Origin: Arion vulgaris
Lineage: Eukaryota > Mollusca > Gastropoda > Stylommatophora > Arionidae
Assembly (NCBI GenBank): GCA_020796225.1
Contig: CM036774.1
Span: forward strand, 26,281,791 to 26,345,790
Direction of reading: 5' to 3'
Length of the DNA: 64,000 bases
Shown: positions 56,465-64,000 of the stretch, piece by piece
How the letters are laid out: every line of letters starts with the position of its first letter
Numbering within the stretch: position 1 is the stretch's first letter
Translations under genes and position numbers: made by a program
The notes under the pieces: model-generated
What the model was told of the DNA's origin: nothing
Seen by the model: only the letters and a program-made list of their open reading frames with translations
Database searches by the model: none

Positions 56465-56690
56465 CTGGTGGTTTGGCCATCTAATGAAAATGGAACCACA
56501 TTTACTACCATCATGTGCCTATAATAATCGACACTCAGGGCGCAGAGCACAGGCAGGCCAAGAACACGATGGATAGATAACATCTTAGAGTCCCTGCGAA
56601 AGCATGGACTGACAACGTCAAGCGCAACACACCTGGCACAAGATAGGAAACTAACTCTCCCCACGACACTTCACGGCAATTGTGGTTAAG
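56465..56690 (+). mobile_element. LINE 3' tail
   Basis: The plus strand equivalent of 27690-27849: aagaacacgatggatagata, catggactgacaacgtcaag and acacctggcacaagatagg. Confidence 0.75.
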
Positions 56691-56711
56691 ATAAGACACA
56701 TACTATCAGAT

Positions 56712-56975
56712 TACGGATTAGTCTGTAGCTTAAGCTGTAGTGAGCTCAGTCACAACCCAACAGTACCTGGTTCAAACCCCGCTACAGGAGTTTGGAAGCA
56801 AATTTGTTCCTGTTGATTTTTGTGAACTGTATAAATATACCTTACCTTTCAGAAAGCAATGGCTAACTACTGAATGTATAAGTGATGCCTAGAAAATTAA
56901 GCCACCTTTCAGAAAGCAATGGCAAACTACTGAATGTATAAGTGATGCCTAGAAAATTAACGACTTGTTTACTGT
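56712..56975 (+). mobile_element. SINE-B copy
   Basis: The plus-strand head tctgtagcttaagctgtag (box A) and ctggttcaaacccc (box B) are followed by body words shared, as reverse complements, with 7372-7612. The segment cagaaagcaatggc is duplicated near 56853 and 56911. Confidence 0.75.
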
Positions 56976-57087
56976 GCTTGATAGTTCGTCCGAAAGGATA
57001 TGACACGGTTTTTCATTTTACTATCAGATGAAGTGTCGTCTCCTCATGTTAGGTTGATTGTAATAAATTTTCTTTGCTGGAGCTAAG

Positions 57088-59480
57088 GGGCACGCCTCTC
57101 GGATCTTGCTCCAAAGATAATCAGTTCGTACCTCATGTGAATCGATCAGAATATTTTTTGGTGATTCCTGATCTCGGTGTAGGTGAGATCGAGTTCCTAG
57201 TCCTATCCAAGGCTGACAATAAAACATAAAACCTGTGTTGTTCAAGTTAAGAGTGTAGGTGAGATCGAGTTCCTAGTCCTATCCAAGGCTGACAATAAAA
57301 CATAAAACCTGTGTTGTTCAAGTTAAGAGTGTAGGTGAGATCGTGTTCCTAGTCCTATCCAAGGCTGAAAATAAAACATAGAACATGTGTTGTTCAAGTT
57401 AAGAGTGTAGGTGATATCGAGTTCCTAGTCCTATCCAAGGCTGACAATAAAACATAAAACCTGTGTTGTTCAAGTTAAGAGTGTAGGTGAGATCAAGTTC
57501 CTAGTCCTATCCAAGGCTGACAATAAAACATAAAACCTGTGTTGTTCAAGTTAAGAGTGTAGGTGAGATCAAGTTCCTAGTCCTATCCAAGGCTGAAAAT
57601 AAAACATAAAACCTGTGTTGTTCAAGTTAAGAGTGTAGGTGAGATCAAGTTCATAGTCCTATCCAAGGCTGACAATAAAACATAGAACATGTGTTGTTCA
57701 AGTTAAGAGTGTAGGTGAGATCGTGTTCCTAGTCCTATCCAAGACTGACAATAAAACATAGAACATGTATTGTTCAAGTTAAGAGTGTAGGTGAGATCGT
57801 GTTCCTAGTCCTATCCAAGACTGACAATAAAACATAGAACATGTGTTGTTCAAGTTAAGAGTGTAGGTGGGATCGAGTTCCTAGTCCTATCCAAGGCTGA
57901 CAATAAAACATAGAACCTGTGTTGTTCAAGTTAAGAGTGTAGGTGAGATCGTGTTCCTAAGTTCTATCAAGGCTGACAATAAAACATAGAACCTGTGTTA
58001 TTCAATTAAGATGTAGGTGAGATGTGTTCCTAGTCCTATCCAAGACTGACAATAAAACATAGAACATGTGTTGTTCAGAGTTAAAAGTGTGAGGTGAGAT
58101 CGTGTTCCTAGTCCTATCCAAGACTGACAATAAAACATAGAACATGTGTTTTCAAGTTAAGAGTGTAGGTGAGTCGTGTTCCTAGTCCTATCCCAAGACC
58201 ATGACAATAAACATAGAACATGTGTTGTCAAGTTAAGAGTGTAGGTGAGATCAGTTCTCAGTCCTATCCAAGGCTGACAATAAAACATAAAACCTGTGTT
58301 GTTCAAGTTAAGAGTGTAGGTGAGATCAGTTCTTAGTCTATCCAAGGCTGACAATAAAACATAAAACCTGTGTTGTTCAAGTTAAGAGTGTAGGTGAGAT
58401 CAAGTTCCTAGTCCTATCCAAGGCTGACAATAAAACATAAAACCTGTGTTGTTCAAGTTAAGAGTGTAGGTGAGATCAAGTTCATAGTCCTATCCAAGGC
58501 TGACAATAAAACATAAAACCTGTGTTGTTCAAGTTAAGAGTGTAGGTGAGATCGATGTTCTAGTCCTATCCAAGGCTGACAATAAAACATGGAACATGTG
58601 TTGTTCAAATTAAGATGTAGGTGAGATCGTGTTCCTAGTCCTATCCAAGACTGACAATAAAACATAGAACATGTGTTGTTCAAGTTAAGAGTGTAGGTGA
58701 GATCGTGTTCCTAGTCCTATCCAAGACTGACAATAAAACATAGAACATGTGTTGTTCAAGTTAAGAGTGTAGGTGAGATCGTGTTCCTAGTCCTATCCAA
58801 GACTGACAATAAAACATAAAACCTGTGTTGTTCAAGTTAAGAGTGTAGGTGAGATCGTGTTCCTAGTCTATCCAGGCTGACAATAAAACATAGAACATGT
58901 GTTGTTCAAGTTAAGAGTGTAGGTGAGATCGTGTTCCTAGTCCTATCCAAGACTGACAATAAAACATAGAACATGTGTTGTTCAAGTTAAGAGTGTAGGT
59001 GAGATCGTGTTCCTAGTCCTATCCAAGACTGACAATAAAACATAGAACATGTGTTGTTCAAGTTAAGAGTGTAGGTGAGATCGTGTTCCTAGTCCTATCC
59101 AAGACTGACAATAAAACATAGAACATGTGTTGTTCAAGTTAAGAGTGTAGGTGAGATCGTGTTCCTAGTCCTATCCAAGGCTGACAATAAAACATAGAAC
59201 ATGTGTTGTTCAAGTTAAGAGTGTAGGTGAGATCGTGTTCCTAGTCCTATCCAAGGCTGACAATAAAACATAAAACCTGTGTTGTTCAAGTTAAGAGTGT
59301 AGGTGAGATCGTGTTCCTAGTCCTATCCAAGACTGACAATAAAACATAGAACATGTGTTGTTCAAGTTAAGAGTGTAGGTGAGATCGTGTTCCTAGTCCT
59401 ATCCAAGGCTGACAATAAAACATAAAACATGTGTTGTTCAAGTTAAGAGTGTAAAAGAACTCTAGGTAATTACATGATTT
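57088..59480 (+). mobile_element. SINE-A copy hugely expanded by an internal 76-bp array
   Basis: 57088-57245 matches the SINE-A head and first body part. 59445-59480 resumes with gtaaaagaactc, the next body segment. About 2.2 kb of 76-bp tandem units derived from the body (gtgtaggtgagatcg, ctagtcctatccaag) lies between them. Confidence 0.75.
57170..59450. repeat. 76-bp array inside a SINE-A copy, about 30 copies
   Basis: The unit contains gtgtaggtgagatcgtgttc, ctagtcctatccaagactga and acatgtgttgttcaagttaa. The first two words are SINE-A body sequence. Damaged units cluster at 57955-58330. Confidence 0.95.
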
Positions 59481-59509
59481 TACAAACATTTTTAAAAACC
59501 ACACTTTAA

Positions 59510-60227
59510 CCCTTTGAACCCTGGCCAACTATACCTTAAAAACCCTCGCCCCTGTGCTCCTGAGCAAATACAGCACATATCAGAATTGTTTGAAAAACAA
59601 GATAGATTGGCAGAATTAAGTGTCCTATAATTTTTATCGACTTACCCCATCATCTAGAGTATTCCTGCTTACTATGCTAGTCTTCCCAACATGTAGATCC
59701 TTCCTTTAGACACAGGAAATTTTGACAAAATTTGCACCAAAATTGTGTCTTCACTTTCTTGACTGGTCTGTCTTTGTAATCCATGTTTGGAAAGTCACTG
59801 ACATGTTTGTACATCAGTCGGTTCAAATAATTCTTCTAAATGATCATCCGACTCACTTTCGATTTCATTATCAGAATAATCATATTCTAAGTCTAATTCA
59901 TCTTCAGAATCATTTAAAAGAAGTTCAACAGCTTGCTCTGTTATCATCCTTTTCGAGAGACCATTTCCGAAATTTTCAGCCTGTCGTCTCATCTTTTAAA
60001 AATTAATAAAAAAATTATAAAATCACTATGTTTCAAAACACGATGCAAACCGCCATTTAGATAAACCTTTAAGGGAAGCATTTCCTGTGTTTGACGTCAC
60101 ACTAGTACACAAGTTATCGCTGAACACCGACAAATAACGAGTAGGGGTTCTCATCCCGATATGTAGGCACCCGGGTATACGTGTACTAATGATAATACCG
60201 TAATATCGGGAGGGCGGGTTCAAAAGG
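59510..60227 (-). mobile_element. piggyBac-like element, deleted, with transposase N-terminal remnant
   Basis: 718 bp flanked on both sides by TTAA (59506-59509, 60228-60231), the piggyBac target duplication. Ends are CCCTTTGAACCC and, inverted, CCTTTTGAACCC. On the minus strand a frame at 59992-59795 starts MRRQAENFGNGLSKRMITEQ, followed by an acidic D/E/S-rich stretch (NDSEDELDLEYD). This is like the N-terminus of piggyBac transposases (an 'L..EQALELL' helix followed by acidic residues). No catalytic DDD domain remains, so it is non-autonomous. Confidence 0.8.
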
Positions 60228-60253
60228 TTAAGATACCACATCCGGAGTTATAC

Positions 60254-60513
60254 ACCTTCTTCTTCTTCTTTGTGTTCATTCTTTACGACAAATTTAAATC
60301 ACTCTTTGTGATATGTTTGATCTGTGCCAAGAACGTGTATATGTTGCATATTGGTTTGGTAGGCCCCTAAACACATAGACTTCTACACGTTTAGGACATG
60401 TGCATTCAATTTCAGCCAAACCTCCTTAGTCGCCTCTTTCGACATGCGTGGCAGGCAACAGTGGTTCTATTCTTTACACCCCAAATTTGGGCCTCGGTAA
60501 CCACTCGGGCGGT
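60254..60513 (-). mobile_element. SINE-D copy with 9-bp target duplication
   Basis: Reverse copy flanked by gagttatac (60245-60253, 60514-60522). It is followed on the right by a LINE tail on the same strand. Confidence 0.87.
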
Positions 60514-60569
60514 GAGTTATACTGTAGCATGGTATCAGATTTGACTGCTCTTAGGGTTGCCGTCAGAGC

Positions 60570-60900
60570 TGGCTCATGCCATCAAGTGGCATGCCTGCCG
60601 GCGTAGGCGATCATGTCTCTCCACAACTCTCTCTTCTTGGTGCAGTTAATCAGTTCTGACGTCGATCTTGTGTCGAACCATGATGTCAGGCCATCCGACA
60701 TCTTCTCCCTCTGTCCTCCACGATCTCTCCTTCCCTGAATTTTACCTGTCACCAAATGTTCTGAATCTTCTCTTCGCATTATATGCCCGAAGAACCTTGA
60801 TTGTCGATTCTTATTCTTTTGATAAGGTTTCTTTGTGTGCAGACCTGATTTAAAACCTCATTTGTTTTCTTTGCTGTCCATGGAATTGTCAACATTCTTT
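60570..60900 (-). mobile_element. LINE 3' tail
   Basis: The minus frame RREDSEHLVTGKIQGRRDRG followed by LTSWFDTRSTSELINCTKKR and MIAYAGRHAT. A SINE-D copy lies on the same strand 56 bp to the left. Confidence 0.78.
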
Positions 60901-61039
60901 TGTTAAACTACATCTCTGTGGCTTCCAATGATTGTATTTAAAGATACTAAAGTATACTAATGTTAAAAAAGGTATGGTGAGCAAGTGAGACTTTAGGATA
61001 GCTGCTGCAGCGGAGGACGAAGCCTGTATGGAAAATACC

Positions 61040-61290
61040 CAATGTGCCATGACGGAGCACAGATGTGAATATCCAACATGCCATGATGCAGCACAGATGT
61101 GAATATCCAACGTGCCATGACGCAGCACAGATGTGAATATCCAACATGCTATGATGGAGCACAGATGTGAATATCCAACATGCCATGACGGAGCACAGAT
61201 GTGAATATCCAACATGCCATGACGGAGCACAGATGTGAATATCCAACATGCCATGACGGAGCACAGATGTGAATATCCAACATGCCATGA
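61040..61290. repeat. 34-bp minisatellite, about 7 copies
   Basis: agcacagatgtgaatatcca and acatgccatgacgg at 34-bp spacing. Confidence 0.93.
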
Positions 61291-61368
61291 CATGGATAAC
61301 ATAAACATAAACATAAAGCTAACAAAGAATTGAAATCTTGTTGATATTTCTACACATGTGTGACACAG

Positions 61369-61404
61369 GGCAAGATCACAGCTCAAGGCAAGTTATTACT
61401 ACAG
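61369..61404 (+). CDS. trio: Trio microexon: first strand of PH2
   Basis: Acceptor tgtgacacag, donor gtaagt at 61405, only 36 nt, phase 0. It encodes GKITAQGKLLLQ, an almost exact match to the GKIVAQGKLLLQ segment that opens the second PH domain of Trio/Kalirin. It joins in frame to GFD of the previous exon and to DTLLVS of the next. Confidence 0.92.
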
Positions 61405-61499
61405 GTAAGTCTCAACTTCACATACAAACTTTCCGGACATGTTTACCTTCTTCTGTTTGTCAACAAAGAATGTCGGTCATTCATATCTCTTTATTGCCC

Positions 61500-61735
61500 A
61501 GTGGTTACCTCGCTCAAATTGAGTGTAAAGAATAGAACCACTGTTACCTGCCACGCATGTCATAAGAGGCGACTAAGGAGGTTGGAGTGGGGCTAGCTAC
61601 TCCACACAGTAAAAAACACTAAATGGCTACAGAACGGAGAGCGAGCCGAGTAAACGCTGGCTGAAACTGGACACATCGCCGAAGGATAAGCACCAGAGCT
61701 CCAAATGGTGCTGAATATGTGACGTAAAACACACC
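61500..61735 (+). mobile_element. chimeric SINE (D-type core + H tail)
   Basis: Starts with a core (gtaaagaatagaaccactgt, cataagaggcgactaagg), then gtaaacgctggctgaaac and the H tail (cacatcgccgaagg) ending near gtgacgtaaaa. It has the same junction, inverted, as 8640-8885, and lies 96 bp after Trio microexon 61369-61404. Confidence 0.7.
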
Positions 61736-62039
61736 AATGCTAAGGCTGCATGAATCAGATTCCACATGAATAGAATTTATGGGGAGGTCTGGTACATCGG
61801 TCTGGGCGGTGATCGCGCGATAGAGAGAGAGATATCTCTTTATTAAGCATTTATTTTGCAGAATATCACTCTGATTACAGTCAGACTGGAAGACTTTCAA
61901 TTCCTAGCCAGTTCTCCTGACTTCTCCAACATTGTGCTTCTGTAATATCCTGTTGCTGCTGTCGTTTTAGTCGTCCACTGTCTCGTCTTCCAGAAACAAT
62001 GTCCTCCAGAAACAATGTCCTCCGTTATTACTCTCTGCA
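61736..62039. other. Trio intron, nothing recognised
   Basis: Unique sequence with one short duplication (caatgtcctcc) near 62000-62020. Confidence 0.45.
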
Positions 62040-62860
62040 CAAGGTAGGTCTGTCATGGGGCTCCCTGTGAGGAATGACATGCACAGTGTAGGTCTGTCAT
62101 GGATCTCCCTGTGAAGGACAGTCACAGTGTAGGTCTGTCATGGGGCTCCTGTGAAGTATGACATGCACAGTGTAGGTCTGTCATGGGTCTTTCTGTGAGG
62201 AATGACATGCACAGTGTAGGTCTGTCATGGATCTCCCTGTGAAGGACAGGCACAGTGTAGGTTTGTCATGGGGCTCCCTGTGAAGAATGACATTCACAGT
62301 GTAGGTCTGTCATGGAGCTCCCTGGGAAGAATGACATTCACAGTGTAGGTCTGTCATGGGGCTCCCTGTGAAGAATGACATTCACAGTGTAGGTCTGTCA
62401 TGGGGCTCCCTGTGAAGAATGACATTCACAGTGTAGGTCTGTCATGGAGCTCCCTGGGAAGAATGACATTCACAGTGTAGGTCTGTCATGGGGCTCCCTG
62501 TGAAGAATGACATTCACAGTGTAGGTCTGTCATGGGGCTCCCTGTGAAGAATGACATTCACAGTGTAGGTCTGTCATGGAGCTCCCTGGGAAGAATGACA
62601 TTCACAGTGTAGGTCTGTCATGGAGCTCCCTGGGAAGAATGACATTCACAGTGTAGGTCTGTCATGGGTCTCCCTGGGAAGAATGACATTCACAGTGTAG
62701 GTCTGTCATGGGGCTCCCTGTGAAGAATGACATTCACAGTGTAGGTCTGTCATGGAGCTCCCTGTGAAGAATGACATTCACAGTGTAGGTCTGTCATTGG
62801 GCTCCCTGTGAAGAATGACATGCACAATGTAGGGCTCCCTGCGAAGTATAATCACAGACC
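62040..62860. repeat. 44-bp minisatellite, about 18 copies
   Basis: gtgtaggtctgtcatggggc, then tccctgtgaagaatgacatt and cacag. Left units are shorter or variant. Confidence 0.95.
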
Positions 62861-62952
62861 GAACACAACTGATAATGTTGTTGCATTACAAGACACCATA
62901 ATGCATACCTGCCACTGATCTAGTTTATGGGTCCTGAGTTCATTGAAAACAA

Positions 62953-63203
62953 TCGCCCGAGTGGTTACAGGGCCCAAATTTGGGTGTAAAGAATAGAACC
63001 ACTGTTACCTGCCATGCATGTCGTAAGAGCGACTAAGGAGGTTTGGCTGAAATCGGATGCATGTGTCCTAAGCGTGTAGAAGTATATGCGTTTAGGGGCC
63101 TACCAAACCAATGTGCAACGTATACACGTTCTTGGCAAAGATCAAACATATCACAAAGAGTGATTAAAATTGGTCAAGAAAGAACGCAAAGAAGAAGAAG
63201 AAG
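62953..63203 (+). mobile_element. SINE-D copy with 11-bp target duplication
   Basis: Forward copy, tcgcccgagtgg to (GAA)n, flanked by attgaaaacaa (62942-62952, 63204-63214). It lies in the intron before Trio exon 63289-63444. Confidence 0.9.
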
Positions 63204-63288
63204 ATTGAAAACAATATGAACAAGTCAAAGATGATTTCAGACATTCTTAGGGTGGTTTTTAAGTTATCAACTTTTGTTTTCTCTATAG

Positions 63289-63444
63289 GATACACTGCTG
63301 GTCTCGAGGCATCCTCCGTGGACAACAAAAATTTAAAGAAAGGCAGTGTTCTTGTTTGAACAGATTATTATATTTAGTGAGATGATTGAAAGTAAGAAAG
63401 GCAATTTCTCCAATGCAACATACATCTACAAGAATAGTCTCAAG
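63289..63444 (+). CDS. trio: Trio exon: PH2 domain (local frame disruption)
   Basis: Acceptor tttctctatag, donor gtaaga at 63445, 156 nt, phase 0 at both ends. The start reads DTLLVS and the end reads VFLFEQIIIFSE followed by an IYKNSLK tail, both typical of the Trio/Kalirin PH2 domain (DTFLVxx...RxxFLFEQIxIFSE...KNSxK). Between about 63305 and 63342 the annotated frame hits a TAA at 63334, while a neighbouring frame reads EASSVDNKNLK. Two compensating single-base changes would explain this. Either the exon is correct with two assembly indels, or the copy is damaged. Confidence 0.85.
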
Positions 63445-63454
63445 GTAAGAACAA

Positions 63455-63568
63455 AAAATACATCATTTTTATATATATACATCATTTTTTATATATACAT
63501 CATTTTTATATATATACATCATTTTTTATATATACATCATTTTTATATATATACATCATTTTTTTATG
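63455..63568. repeat. AT-rich catcattttt array
   Basis: catcatttttatatatatac recurs about six times, starting 11 bp after the donor of Trio exon 63289-63444. Confidence 0.92.
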
Positions 63569-63611
63569 TAGATGGCTTTACTTTGTACTTTGTTTTGAGT
63601 TTTTGAAAAGT

Positions 63612-63870
63612 TCAGGTAAGATATTTCCCAGGTGAGATATTTCCAGGTGAGATAGTTACCAGGTAAGATATTTCCCAGGTAACGTATTTCCCAGGTAAGA
63701 TATTTCCCAGGTGAGATATTTCCAGGTGAGATATTTCTCAGGTAATGTATTTCCCAGGTAAGATATTTCCCAGGTAAGATATTTCCCAGGTGAGATATTT
63801 TCCAGGTGAGATATTTTCTAGGTGAGATATTTCTTAGGTAATGTATTTCCCAGGTAAGATATTTCCCAGG
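63612..63870. repeat. 16-17-bp array of donor-like motifs
   Basis: The unit is caggtaagatatttccc or caggtgagatatttcc, about 16 copies. Each contains a strong 5' splice-site consensus (CAG|GTAAGA or CAG|GTGAGA). Confidence 0.93.
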
Positions 63871-64000
63871 TGTACAGGTTATTACACCGGTGTCTATCTG
63901 TAGATAAGAAATATGCATTTAGTTACAATGATATCTAGATGTAGTTGCACTGTAGGTAACATATGTCCAGGTGTGCAGATAATTACAGTGGTATCTATCT

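Larger units (their letters stand above)
34309..63444 (+). other. trio: Trio/Kalirin-type RhoGEF gene, partial (second DH-PH module)
   Basis: Span of eleven recognised exons. Read in order they give an acidic Ser/Thr/Glu-rich linker, a complete DH domain and the beginning of a PH domain. Family knowledge: Trio and Kalirin are giant multidomain exchange factors with two DH-PH units; the second activates RhoA-type GTPases and acts in axon guidance and cytoskeletal control. The motifs seen ([47 protein letters not shown]) are those of the second unit of Trio/Kalirin rather than the first. Invertebrates usually carry one gene, normally called Trio. Introns are large (up to about 5 kb) and packed with SINEs, LINE tails and minisatellites. 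The gene runs off the right edge, and upstream exons were not found in the window. Confidence 0.9.

Noticed and set aside
59722..60006. 94-codon frame on the plus strand
   Set aside because: Antisense to the piggyBac-like N-terminal frame and contains nothing recognisable.

Overview
This is a stretch of an animal (metazoan) nuclear genome, not a microbial one. It holds spliced exons with GT/AG boundaries and polypyrimidine tracts, many tRNA-derived SINEs, truncated LINE reverse-transcriptase and RNase H tails, MITEs and long minisatellite arrays. The exon sequences and repeat style fit an invertebrate, most likely a spiralian such as a mollusc. The species assignment is inference.

One host gene is clearly recognisable, on the + strand from about 34.3 kb to beyond the right edge: a Trio/Kalirin-type Rho guanine-nucleotide exchange factor. 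Eleven exons are visible: 34309-34525, 38357-38449, 40679-40845 (acidic linker), 43264-43330, 46300-46403, 48141-48210, 49999-50088, 55168-55260, 56015-56143 (second Dbl-homology domain), 61369-61404 and 63289-63444 (start of the second PH domain). Intron phases agree from exon to exon. The N-terminal parts (Sec14, spectrin repeats, first DH-PH, SH3) and the rest of PH2 are not seen. Two exons carry frame disruptions (near 34450, and between about 63305 and 63342). These look like indels of assembly origin or real lesions.

Everything else is repeat material. From 0 to 34 kb lie minisatellites (units of 23, 25, 42, 46, 52, 60, 67 and 81 bp, among others), at least six SINE families, LINE tails on both strands, three hAT-like MITEs with 8-bp target duplications, and a young non-autonomous LTR retrotransposon (23139-25845) with 609-bp LTRs, a CGAT target duplication and a tRNA-Leu-type primer site. 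From 34 to 64 kb the Trio introns hold the same families, a piggyBac-like element (59510-60227, TTAA) and large arrays.

The main theme is local tandem amplification seeded inside pre-existing functional sequence. SINE interiors have been expanded (5.8-6.0 kb, 9.5-10.6 kb, 57.2-59.4 kb), as has a LINE 3' tail (39.2-39.6 kb). Most strikingly, splice junctions of the Trio gene itself have been copied: the donor after exon 43264-43330 recurs about 16 times, and the acceptor plus start of exon 49999-50088 recurs upstream. A second theme is modular retroelements in which one conserved core of about 95 bp is joined to different 3' tails. No CRISPR array, operon or prokaryotic defence system is present.
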